The translations under genes were made by a program, and so were the position numbers. From Ligustrum vulgare (taxonomy: Eukaryota; Streptophyta; Magnoliopsida; Lamiales; Oleaceae), in NCBI GenBank assembly GCA_963555705.1, contig OY743176.1, forward strand, positions 61,454,040-61,518,039: DNA of 64,000 nucleotides, written 5' to 3'. Each line of letters starts with the position of its first letter. The first letter of the stretch is position 1. Positions 11,398 through 22,118 of this stretch are shown here, piece by piece. The notes beneath the pieces are model-generated. The model worked only from the letters and a program-made list of their open reading frames with translations, did no database searches and was not told the DNA's origin.

Positions 11398-11863
11398 AAT
11401 TTGGTGTGTTTTTGAAGATATGAAGTGAACCATCATGCCTCACAAGAATTCCGACAAGGAAACAACAAGCTATCATCTCTCGTCTATAATTGAAAGATAT
11501 GAGGAGGAACAAAGTCCTCCAGGAACAGAGGGAGAGAGTCATAGCCGTTATGAACCCATGACGAATTTGAATCATCGAACCATGTGCGCTATTTGGTGAA
11601 CTCGCTCAAGACATGGTTGAACAGGTAAATCTTCAATATGTCCATAATATGGAAAAGTTTATTCAAAGAGAGAAAGAACAATTCGATAATATGGCCAAAC
11701 AATTAAAAATGTTGCATGATAATATGAATAAGTTGACATACCAAGTTGTTCAATCAACCTTCCCAAATATAGGACATCATTTTCAATCCAGGACGATTGT
11801 AGGACATAGTTCCCCAACCTCAAATCCAAATCAGGGATAGAATGGCCTTTTGGGTCGTCCACT

Positions 11864-11996
11864 TCAAACTTGGGGGGAATCCAGTACCAAACTTGGGGGG
11901 TAACCCAGTACCGAACTTGGGGGGAAACCTAACTTCGAATTTGGGGGGGTAACCCAGTTCCGAACTTGTGGAGTAACCCAGTACCACGGAATAGTG
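11864..11996. repeat. Five-copy 23-25 bp minisatellite in gypsy-1 gag
   Basis: Five imperfect units of the form AACTTGGGGGGTAACCCAGTACC. On the minus strand they are open and would read as an eight-residue repeat PPKFGTGF/L, but nothing else supports a protein there. Confidence 0.7.
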
Positions 11997-12004
11997 TCCA
12001 AAAT

Positions 12005-12200
12005 TAGGGGTGGGCAAAAAAACCGGAACCGATATGACCGAACCGGAACCGAACCAAAAAAACCGAAACCGTATGGTTTTAAAAAAATAAAATAGGAAAT
12101 CGGTTTTGGAACCGAGAACCGATTAGTTTTTGGTTCGGTTCTCGGTTCCGCCTTTAGAACCGAAAAACCGAACTTTGAACCGATCTTTGATCCTTACTTT
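12005..12200. mobile_element. hAT-like terminal fragment in gypsy-1
   Basis: Begins TAGGGGTGGGCAAAAAAACC, followed by dense ACCGAACCGGAACC-type subterminal repeats to about 12190, the style of plant hAT non-autonomous ends. No matching right terminus or 8-bp TSD was found before gag resumes near 12480, so it may be truncated; the right limit is approximate. Confidence 0.4.
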
Positions 12201-14905
12201 TTTTTTTAGGATCTTAATTGGTTGTCCTAAAACTAAAAATTAAAAGAATTTGTATTTTTTTTGGATAAAGTGAAAATGATTAATTTCTTTTTATGAAATT
12301 TGTTACGTCTCCACCTCATTGTAACCTTTAACTTCACACTTGGACTAAAATTCTTAGTAAATGAAAATCGAATGACACTAACTTATTAATAAGCGAAGTT
12401 GTAAATGACCACGATGGAGTTAATTAAATATTTAAATACAAATATAAAATAATTAATAATAATGCATTTAAAACTCATGATTCATCCCACAAGTTTACTA
12501 TATTGTCATGCTTGAAAAACCTTCTAGGCCGTTTCCTATTTTTGTTTATGAATATCTTAATAATGGACAAAGTGTTCCACATCTTAACGATGGAGAGAAC
12601 AATAACAACATTGGGCCGAATAATGGCAACTTCGCGAATGGTAATTGCGCTCCAAATCCTTTTCCAAACATCAGGCCACAAGAAATACCAGTGGGAAATC
12701 AACCTATAGGATTTCCTTAAGATCCCAATGCCTTGTTAAGGGATCAAGTCGCTGAGATGGTGCGAGACCAAATGGCAGTGGGGATGCGTCCTTATGTTAG
12801 GCCGACTTACACTAAGCCATACCCAGATTGGGTGGATCAAGCTTATCGGTGGCCTAGGGGTTACAAGGTGCCAAAATTCTCTTTATTCACTGGTTTGGGG
12901 GAGGTATCCATGCTAGAACACATAGAGCGATTCATGTTGCAGTGCGGTGAGGTGACCGATTATCATAAGATGAGGCTTTTCCCAAGTTTCTTAACAGGGA
13001 TGGCTTTCTCTTGGTTCATTAACTTGCCAACGAATTCTGTGCAAACGTGGCAACAATTAGAACAACTGTTCCATGCCCAGTTCTATAAAATGGAATCCGA
13101 GGTGACTCTGACCGATTTGGCCAACCTAAGACAAATGCCCACTTAGTAGGCTGAAAGCATTCTCCAACGGTTCAAAACGGCAAGGAGTAAATGCTTTGTA
13201 CCCCTGCCGGAAAAAGAATTCGTTAGAATCGCTCAGAGTTGCCTGAGTTTTGACCTCAAGGAAACATTACAGGATAGGGAGTTCCCTGACCTATTTCAAT
13301 TGAGCGCTAATGTAATAAGATATGAGCGTTTGATGAGAGAAGAAGAGAAAATGCAAAATTCTAGTAAAGAGACTTTTACAGAGACCCAAATTTTGACATA
13401 CACACGGTAGGTGACAGATATGTTGACCAGGCTGAAGTATGCTTGGCCGAGCTAGTCAAAGGGGACCCATATGCTTGTCCCCTGGCAGCAAAATATGGCG
13501 CGATAATAAAAGACGAGCCTGTAGAAGAGAAAAATAAGAAGGCTAAAATATTTTCATTCGACATTAGTAAGGCGGACCTTATATTCGACACGTTATATAA
13601 GGATAAGCAAATCAAGTTGAGCGATAAACATAAGTTGTCAAACCCTGAACAAACTAAGGGCAAAAAATACTATAAATGGTATAATGCATGGTCTCATACG
13701 ACTAACAATTGTTTGGTTTTTCGGTACATGTTGCAGGATGCCATTGAGTCAGGGAGGATCACGCTTGAGCCTAAGAAAAAGATGGAGGTGGACGAGAACC
13801 CCTTCCCACAACAGCTTGGAGTGAACATGATGACAACTAATTTTGCCCAGAAATTGCCAAAGTTCAAACTGGTAATTGATGATGGAGCAGAAGATGAACA
13901 ACAACGTCCCAAAGTGTTTGAACGACTCAAGGGAAAAGAATACAAAGGAGACAGGAGTGTCTTATGTGATAGATGCAAGGAAGAAGTGAGTAAGTCCGTG
14001 GAAGGAACCAAAGTGCAAGGCTTTCACACTCATCCCAGAGTTGTGTCAAGTTTCCATCCTGATAGAGGACGAGGCCCAGATACACATGGAAAACCGTCTC
14101 AAGAAAGGCAACTAAATCAAAGGAAAACATTTAGGTCGCAGCCACGCCGATCAAATGTTTGGCATTCATTCCAGTACAATGCAAGACAAGTTATGCCCTT
14201 CAATGAGATGACAAGGACTCAGCAACGGTGTTTTCAAAGGAACTAAAGCAGAATGATGAGGCGACAACAGTGAGCGTTGCCCCTAGACACGCCAAGGCTG
14301 ACTCGAGAAGCTGACCAAAATGAATTTGATGGTGATAAAGGGAACAACACAGAGGGATCAGTGAAGAAATCGTCTAGAAGTTCCACTGGGAAATTGAAGT
14401 TCGAGCGCAGCAAAAGAGAAGGAGACGAAGAGGAACCAGAGCAAGCCACCACAATTTAGTTCGGGACATTACCCCCAGTCATGGCCAACAACTATCTACA
14501 AGCCAATGAGTTTAGAAGTAAAGAGGATGTAGAAGAAGAAGGTGGAGAAAATGAAGGAGCAGCATGCGAGTTGATATGTGAAGTGGACCAAACGTCCTAA
14601 GAGGTAGATTATGAAGAAGAGGACGATGGCATGACACACATTGAAGAAGAGATCGATTTGGAGGTGGAAGGTAGGAAAAGAAGGGTGTCGCACAATGTGT
14701 TGCTAAAGCAGTTGTATCAAGAAGGCATGCGTGAAGTGGATCTATTGGGCGAGCGTTCGATTTTTACGTACTGTACGGAACGCCCAAAAGGAAAACGAGA
14801 GTACCACGGGTTGAGAAGTATGGGTCGCCTCCTAGGATACTTCCTCCTCCTATTGGATGGTTTACAAATGAAGAGTCGAGAGATCAGAGTGGGGGATAAG
14901 AAGTA

Positions 14906-16264
14906 TTGCAAGCCGAAGTAACGAAAAGAGACGAAATAAAGGAAGACGGCAAGGAGGTAGAGATCGATGAATCGGAAAAGGTTGTCTTAAGGAAACCTTC
15001 CACGAAACTAACAAGGCATCTGAGGCTACTGTATGTGAAGGCCCAGATTAATGAAATTCTAGTGTCAAATGTTCTTATAGACAACGGGGCCGCTATAAAT
15101 ATCATCCCGTCCAGAATGATGAGAAGAGACTCGCAAAAAAGAAGGATGATATGATCCCAACAGAAGTAGAGATGGCAAAAAAATCCGATCCTCCCCGTCG
15201 ATCCGTCGACCCGATCCAAAAAAATCCCGATCCGTGGATCGGCGGATCGAAATTTATGTGATCCGCCTCGATCCGAAAATTCACGGAGCGGATTTGGATC
15301 GGGACTGATCCGATCCGCCCCGATCCGCGATCCGACATTTTTTTAATATAATTTTTTTATCATGTATAAAAAATTAAAAATCTAATATGTAAATTTTGTA
15401 GCAAACTTTAATTTCTGGGAATAACCTGTAATCTTTACATTTTAAAGAAAGCACATTTTTCATGTTCTTCATTTGAAGAAAGAATTCCAATAAGTGATGG
15501 CAAAAAAAACTCGATCTGTTGAATCGGCGAATCGACATCTATAAGTCTCGTTTCAATAAAATAAATAAAATTTAATAAAAAAAATAATTTTTCTAAAATT
15601 TTTAAAAAGATTTAATTTAAAATATATTTAAAAAAATTAAAAAATAATTCGGCAGATTGGTCCACGGATCGGTGGACCAATCCGCCCCGACCCGAACCTG
15701 ATCCGCCCCGACCTCACCCGAGATTTGACGGATCGCGGGGCGGATCCGGATCGGACCAAAAAAATTCCGGGCGGGGCGCCCCGTTGCCAACACTAAACAG
15801 AAGTTATCTTCACAAGCTTCAACGGAGGGGTGACGTTGGCCAAAGGAATGATGTCATTGGACGTCACTGTGGGAACTACCACAAGGACCACAGTTTTCTT
15901 CGTGATAGATGGTCCTACTAGCTATAACGTAATTCTAGGGAGTGATTGGATCCATGGGAGCCGGTGCATACCTTCATCGCTCCACCAGTGTTTAGTATTC
16001 TGGAATGATAAAGGAGAAGCAGAAGTGATACAAGCAGATCATAGACCATTCATGGCAGAAGCGAACTCTATAGAAAGATTCATGTACGAGGGGAATTATG
16101 AGCCTGTTAGAGTAGTGCAAGAGGGAGAAGAAACTCAAGTCGTCGTACTAAGCGAAGAACCATTCTCGGTTGACGCCCTAACAGATATGTTCAACCAGAT
16201 GAGGCCAAATATAGTGGCCCTTGAGAAGCTAGTCATTGGCGTAAAAGTGATTGAGGAATCATGA
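14906..16264 (+). pseudogene. Gypsy-1 aspartic protease, interrupted by a hAT element
   Basis: The catalytic loop VLIDNGAAINIIP is at about 15058-15096 and the C-terminal flap region YNVILGSDWIH at about 15920-15955. Between them lies the hAT insertion 15167-15795. Ignoring the insert and one copy of its TSD, the frame runs straight through the junction, so the insertion hit an open protease frame. The enzyme would cleave the gag-pol polyprotein. In this Tat type the active triad reads D-N-G rather than D-S/T-G. Confidence 0.75.
15167..15795. mobile_element. Non-autonomous hAT-type element, 629 bp, in gypsy-1 protease
   Basis: A perfect 8-bp TSD AACAGAAG lies at 15159-15166 and 15796-15803. 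Termini are TAGAGATGGCAA on the left and, read inward from the right, TAGTGTTGGCAA. Both subterminal regions are rich in GATCCGCC / GGCGGATC motifs; the middle is AT-rich and non-coding. Confidence 0.85.
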
Positions 16265-16413
16265 CAAGCAACCAGCGAAGAGGGGATGTGACCGATATTC
16301 GGGCCTCAAAATCCATACCAATGGCTTTCAATAATAAGTCTGAAGAAAACGCAAAAAAGATAAAAGAGGCAGCAGCATTGGCAACATTCAAGTGCAAGTT
16401 GGTCGTTTTTTAG

Positions 16414-17532
16414 TTGGAGCAGAATGCTGATAGAAAGATCTACAAGGTGGATTGTTTAGAGGAAGAGTTGCTCACAAAAAGCCTGGACGATGAAGCAATA
16501 GGGATATCCAAAAAGGGGCACGCTCAAGCACAAGACCCTCTTATAAAAGTGAATATCGGCGACGAAGGGGAAGAACGCCCAACATTCATCAGCCAGACAC
16601 TCAGTAAAGAGGTAAGTGATGAATTGATTGCCTTATTAAAAGAATACAGAGATTGTTTTTCTTGGGAATATAAACACATGTCTGGTTTAGATAGGAATTT
16701 GGTAGAACACAGACTGCCAACTAAGCATAATTTTAAGCCACATAAGCAGCCACCTAGGCGTTTTGCCCCTAATGTATTACCTGAAGTAAAAAGGGAAATA
16801 GAACGTCTTTTAAAGGCTGGTTTTATTAGGACGGCCAGGTATGTAGAATGATTATCTAATATTGTGCCCGTGTCTAAAAAGAACGGTAGCATTAGTGTGT
16901 GCATAGATTTCAGGAATCTAAATTTAGCCACGCCTAAAGATGAGTATCATATGCCAACGCTGGATTCTTTAGTAGATTCAACTGCAGGGCATGTCATGTA
17001 TTCTTTCATGGATGAGTATTCTAGATACAACCAAATTTACATAGCTGACAAAGACGTGCAATAAAACGGCCTTTATATGCCCAGGGGCCTGGGATGTTTT
17101 GAGTGGGTAGTCATGCCATTCGGCCTAAAAAATGCTGGGGTCACTTATCAAAGGGCAATGAATTTAATCTTTCATGATATGATTGGGAAATTTAATGAAG
17201 TATATGTAGATGATATTGTGGTAAAGTCAGTGAAAGAAAAAGACCATTTTCAAAGACTAAGACGTTCATTTAAACGAATGAGGCAGTACAAGTTGAAGTT
17301 AAATCCTTTGAAATGTGTGTTTGGTGTTAATTCAGGAAACTTTCTTAGTTTTCTGGTACACAAGAGGGGGATCGAATTTGACAAAAATAAAGCAAGAGTC
17401 ATTCTAGAAGCAAAATCGTCTACTAATAAAAAGGGATTGCAAAGGTTCCAAAGTCAAATAAATTTCTTAAGGCGTTTTATTTCTAATTGTGCAGGGCGAA
17501 TGAAAGTTTTTTTTGCCTCTTTTAAAGTTTAA
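16414..17532 (+). pseudogene. Gypsy-1 reverse transcriptase
   Basis: One frame, broken by TGA (about 16849-16851) and TAA (17062-17064). Contains RRFAPNVLPEVKREIERLL, CIDFRNLNLATPKDEYHMP, the palm motif YVDDIVVKS (about 17205-17231) and MPFGLKNAGVTYQRAM. The two catalytic Asp of the DD motif are present. A frameshift after 17532 leads into the RNase H frame. Confidence 0.85.
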
Positions 17533-17539
17533 AAATCAA

Positions 17540-18480
17540 GACGAATTTGTCTGGCGGGAAGAACACCAAAAGGCTTTCGACAGCCTAAAGATATACTTAT
17601 CAAATCCGCCTGTACTGGTGTCAACAATTCATGGGAAGCCAATGAAAGTCTATATATCGGCGGAGTAAGGATCTATAGCCGGAATGGTCGCTCAAGAAGA
17701 CCAACTGGGCGAGGAGAGAGCGATTTACTACTTAAGAAGACAATTGATGAAATATGAATGTAATTATTCAGTTATTGAAAAACTTTGTCTCAGTCTATAT
17801 TTCACGCGTAAACTAAGGGCCTATTTACAGCCTGTAACCATGTATTTGATATCTAAAGTAAATATAGTCAAGTATTTGTTTTCTTGCCCTGTTTTACATC
17901 AAAGAATTGACCTTTGGACATTGGCCCTTTCTGAATTTGAAATACAATACGTACCTCAAAAGGTAATTAAAAATCAAGCTTTAGCCAACTTTTTGGCTGA
18001 TCATCCATGTTTGGACATGCCTATGGAGGTTAATTTAGAAGTGGATTCGCTCGAAACGAAGCCCTGGGTTTTATATTTTGATGGATCAAAAACTTACCAG
18101 GGCGCGGGGGTTGGTATAGTTTTAATAAATTCCATGGGAGTCTGTTACAAGTATGATCTCACCTTGGAAAGAGCATGTACTAACAATCAAGCCGAGTACG
18201 AAGCATTGATCACGGGGCTATAACTTTTAGTAGAGTTAAAAGTGAAGAATGTGATTATTCGGGGAGATTCTCAGTTGGTAATATACCAATTAAAGGGTGA
18301 TTTCAAGTGCCAGAGCGATTATGTGATAAAGCAATACGAGCTCGCCCAAGAGCTTTTGGAGGAATTTGATCAAGTAGAGCTCCAATACATAAGCAGGATT
18401 TACAACGATGTAGCGAATGAATTAGCCCAAGTCACTTCGAGTTATTCAAAGGTGGTGAATGCAACAACAACTTGTGAGTA
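17540..18480 (+). pseudogene. Gypsy-1 RNase H region (two RNase H-like segments)
   Basis: The first segment (17684 to about 18010, YYLRRQLMKYECNYSVIEK) is the tethered RNase H after reverse transcriptase. The second (VLYFDGSKTYQGAGVG, NNQAEYEALITGL, then a TAA at 18221-18223, then VIIRGDSQLVIYQLKG) is a further, archaeal-type RNase H domain; the tandem arrangement is a known trait of the Tat branch. Asp-Glu-Asp-type positions are visible in FDGS, AEYEA and GDSQL. Confidence 0.75.
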
Positions 18481-18689
18481 CAGAATAATCTTGCCCGCCA
18501 TACAAAGGAGGATAAAGGAAAGCAGCATTCATTGTATACAAATCAGGGACGCGATGGATTGGAGAGAAGAAAGAAAGGAATTTTTGGAAGAACCTGGTAG
18601 AAGAAACGATAGGAAAATGAAACTGCGTGCATTGAATTATGTCCTTATAGACGAACAAATATACAAGAAATGTTCAGATGGGGTGCTAT

Positions 18690-19821
18690 TGAAGTGCATA
18701 AGTTTGAGTGAGGCCAGGACCATTATGGCAGAAGTCCATGAAAGGATATGTGGGGTCCATCAAGCCGGCCAAAAAACGAGATGGTTGATTATTAGGAGTG
18801 GATACTTTTGGCCCAAAATGGGAGAATCATTCACACAATATGCAAAAAGTTGCTTAGCGTGTCAGAGACACGGACCAATCTAAAGAGCGCCAGCCAGGGA
18901 AATGGCACCTATTATTAAACATTGGCCGTTTAAAGGTTGGGTTATTGATTTAATAGGGAAGATTTATCCCCCATCGTCCAAACAACACACGTTCATCATT
19001 GTAGCAACGGATTTCTTTACAAAATGGGTAGAGGCTGTCCCTTTGAAAGAGATTTCCCAAAAGAACGTCATAGAATTCATTCGCGACCACATTATTTATA
19101 GTTTGGAGTGCCACAAACCATAATGGTAGACCATGAAACCTCATTGAATGGAAATCTAGTAAAGGAGTTCTTGGACGAATTTGGTATCAAGCTAGTTAAC
19201 TCTACGCCTTATTACGCTCAGTCTAACATGCAAGCAGGGTCTTCCAACAAAACCCTGAAGAGCATTGTACGAAAAATGTTAGGCGAAAATACCAGGAATT
19301 GGCACGAATGTTTGAACAATGCCTTGTGGGCTTACAGGGCGTCTCCACAAACGAGTACAGGTGCAACTCCGTTTCAGCTAACCTATGGACAAGAAGCAGT
19401 ACTACCTATGGAGATCAACGTGCAATCAATTCGAACAGGTTTACCGAACCATTTATGCCAAAGCGACTATGCAGAATTGATGGTTCAGAATCTTTTAGAA
19501 CTGGACAAATTAAAGTTGGACATCCTTGATAGATTGCAAGTTCAGAAGCAAAAAGTGGCTAAATATTACAACAACAGAGTGATAGCCAAGTTATTTAGTG
19601 TGGGCGATTTGGTCTGGAAAACCATACTCCCCTTAGAAACTAAAATCCCCATATATGGGAAATTGTCGCCTAATTGGGAAGTGCCGTTCAGAGTAAGCAG
19701 TGTGTTGTCCAACGGAGCTTATCATTTGGAGGATCTAGATAACATGAAACACATAAGATCCATCAACGGAAAATATTTGAAGAAATATGTTCCTTCCATA
19801 TGGGAGGACGAACAAATATAA
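18690..19821 (+). pseudogene. Gypsy-1 integrase
   Basis: The zinc finger (HERICGVHQAGQKTR, then CLACQRHG) is at about 18735-18875. The core starts KGWVIDLIGKIYPP (about 18930). A TAA at 18881-18883 and a frameshift near 19100 break the frame. The second Asp is in TIMVDHETS. The catalytic Glu position reads GSSNKTLKS, so the Glu of the DDE triad is lost. The C-terminal part (VGDLVWKTILPLE) and the stop at 19821 are preserved. Confidence 0.85.
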
Positions 19822-20750
19822 ATGCATTGTATTTCGCCGGGAAAGGCGTGCAATTATCGCACAAGCAAGAAAAAAGGAAAATAAAAATAAGGAGCGCCTA
19901 TAACAAAAATTGTTTCTTTTATTAAAAAGAAGAAGTTATGTACATTCGCAACACAAAAGGAGCCAGCAGGACCTCACCCAGCAACAATAGGGAAACGAAT
20001 ACTGCCTACCAGCTACTACAGAATGAAGACTGCCAGTCAACTATTACAGAGGATGTCTTTATTACAGACCAATCTTCCTCACCCCAACAACGGAGACATG
20101 CTTGTGAACAAGAATGACCCGCCTGGTAGGTCTTTACCCCTTCCCCATCTCAACCTTTGTGAAGCTTCCATCCTCGTCTTCTCATATGCATTCGCTGGAA
20201 GTAATCATAACAGGTGAACGGCATGAGAAGCACTCTCAACAGGCAATTGGCCGATCATAGGGTAATAAATGGCCGGTGAGCACTCTCTACGGGAAGTTCC
20301 TCTACATCTGATGACCCTGGAAAGGGATCACAAGGGATAGAGACCCCGAAAGGAGCCTCTACGACCAAGAAACAATTTCCTATATCTCCCATATCAAAGG
20401 TATGTTTAGAGCAGATCGTGGGAAAAGAAAGTTAGATGGTTCATATCCGGGAGAAATAGGAACAAAAGACCTGTCAAACATGGGGGAATATACATGATAG
20501 CAGTGGCGTACAAGACTGGAAGAAAGGGATAAGAGACGTATCTGCAACCAAATCCCCTTTTTATAGGGAAAGAGTCCACCTCTTTATGCGAGAAAAAGAA
20601 GGCAGAAAGGCAGAATCTGAACGGTCTATGTTGGAAAAGGCGGAAGAAGATTGGAATGCTGATAATTTTTGGGAAAAAGGACACATCGAAATGATTAATA
20701 TGGTATAAAATTAATGGATGAACATTAATTCCGCCATATTGGGAGGTAAT
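19822..20750 (-). other. Gypsy-1 3' region with antisense transcription signals
   Basis: 929 bp between the integrase stop and the 3' LTR. The minus strand has TATAAAAAGGGG (20554-20565), a 45-codon open frame (20255-20392, starting MGDIGNCFLVVE) about 165 bp downstream of it, and AATAAA near 19917-19922. This looks like the remains of a short antisense transcription unit. The 45-residue product is acidic and matches nothing I recognise. Confidence 0.4.
20741..20750 (+). other. Gypsy-1 polypurine tract
   Basis: GGGAGGTAAT, directly before the 3' LTR. Confidence 0.6.
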
Positions 20751-21427
20751 TGTTGACGTCCAAAAAAATACCAAAAATACAAGAGGCCTAAGCCTTAGCC
20801 CAAACCAAAAGAGGCCCAACGTTAAGGGCTCATTATAGGCAAGAAATTGGACGATCGGGCGATTGGTGGCAGCTAGGATATTTGGGCGACAGGATGAACA
20901 ATGGAGCAGTTGGGCGATTAAGCAAGTAGAAGCGGTCTTGACACTTGTTTTATGATCACATAGCCAGTTGTTGACGATGGTGGCAGTTGAAATGACGAAT
21001 TGTGGAAGTTACTTATAGCGACATGGCAAGCGGATGTTATAAGGACGTGGACGACGGTTATGCAAGGTGAATGAAGCAAATTAATACATGAAAGTTACAA
21101 ATTAAGGCGGAAAACTAAAGATTCAAATATTGGCAGTGGTTGAAGGAAGTTCGTGCATTTGTATATATTGTAAAAATTTAGTCATTTAGAGGGACCAATC
21201 AACCAAATCTCAACAAGAGAATATGTAATTTCCTTTATCTTTACTTTTATCGTCAAACTCTTAGTATAATTTGTGTGCTAGCGCCCCTTGGAGGTGTTTT
21301 GTCTTTACCATAATCTTCATAAATATAGCACCCCTCATTGGGATTTTGTCTCCAGAGGTTTGTTCCTTACACATTCGTCTGATCCTCCTTTTGTAATTTG
21401 TTAGCGAGGTGACCTCCGCGCGTAACA
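20751..21427 (+). repeat. Gypsy-1 3' LTR
   Basis: 677 bp, begins TGTTGACGTCC and ends GCGCGTAACA. Clearly diverged from the 5' copy. Confidence 0.9.
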
Positions 21428-21432
21428 AATGT

Positions 21433-22084
21433 ATATTAAATTTAATTTTTAAATATAAATATGTAATATATAGAATTAAATCTATTCATATATAATAATA
21501 GGATAACCGTCACCATTTTACGCACATAAAAAGTCAAATTATAGACTATTTTTATTCTTTCCATAATTATTGCATTATTTGTAAGTCAAAAAATATGCAA
21601 TATGGATGTCAAATTTAAGATCTCAACAAAAAGTATAATACAAGCTAACAAACGAGAGCAAACTCTGAACATATCATTCATAAAATAGTCTTAAATACTA
21701 AAGGAAAGTTATACTCATACTATTTATTTTTTTCAACATTCAAACTTTTTAATTTATCTCATTTATTTTATTCCTAAAATGATACATATCATTTCTTAAA
21801 TAAATTCAATTTGACCTAAATGATTAATTTCGAATATTTTTCTTATCAAATTGAAAGAAATAATAGATATCCGATTTTTCTAAATAATTCAATTAAATCA
21901 TTTAATTTTCTACTACTTTAGGTTCCGATAAACTTATTGGTTCAATATGTAAAATAGAAGATGTTAACAAAATCATTCTATTTAAAAATAAAATATGATC
22001 AACACGTTTATTTAACATGTACAAAAATAGTATGTGCAATTGTGAAAAATGAGTTTTAAATAATGTATGGTTGAGAATCAACAC

Positions 22085-22118
<34 letters not shown>

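Larger units (their letters stand above)
11613..14246 (+). pseudogene. Gypsy-1 gag, broken
   Basis: The N-terminal part (11613-11840) is hydrophilic and probably coiled coil. The gag core lies at 12733-13146 and continues in the same frame past a TAG (13144-13146) to about 13410; it holds the plant retrotransposon gag signature around FLTGMAFSWFINLP. A frameshift then leads to 13443-14246. There the zinc-knuckle equivalent reads YKWYNAWSHTTNNC, so the first Cys and His of the usual Tat motif CKWHN...H...C are Tyr. A minisatellite (11864-11996) and a hAT-like fragment separate the N-terminal part from the core. Confidence 0.75.
10699..21427 (+). mobile_element. Gypsy-1: old Tat-type Ty3/gypsy retrotransposon
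   Basis: LTRs lie at 10699-11376 and 20751-21427, with a perfect TSD AATGT at 10694-10698 and 21428-21432. The internal region runs gag - protease - reverse transcriptase - RNase H - integrase on the plus strand. The motifs PRRFAPNVLPEVKREIERLL and IFHDMIGKFNEVYVDDIVVK are those of the plant Tat branch. The LTRs differ at many positions (roughly one in ten by eye) and every gene has stops or frameshifts, so this is an old copy. A hAT element (15167-15795) sits in the protease gene and a second hAT-like fragment in gag. Confidence 0.92.

Noticed and set aside
20406..20819. 137-codon minus-strand frame in gypsy-1
   Set aside because: It starts inside the LTR, crosses the TATA box and is Phe/Leu-rich without motifs; probably chance.
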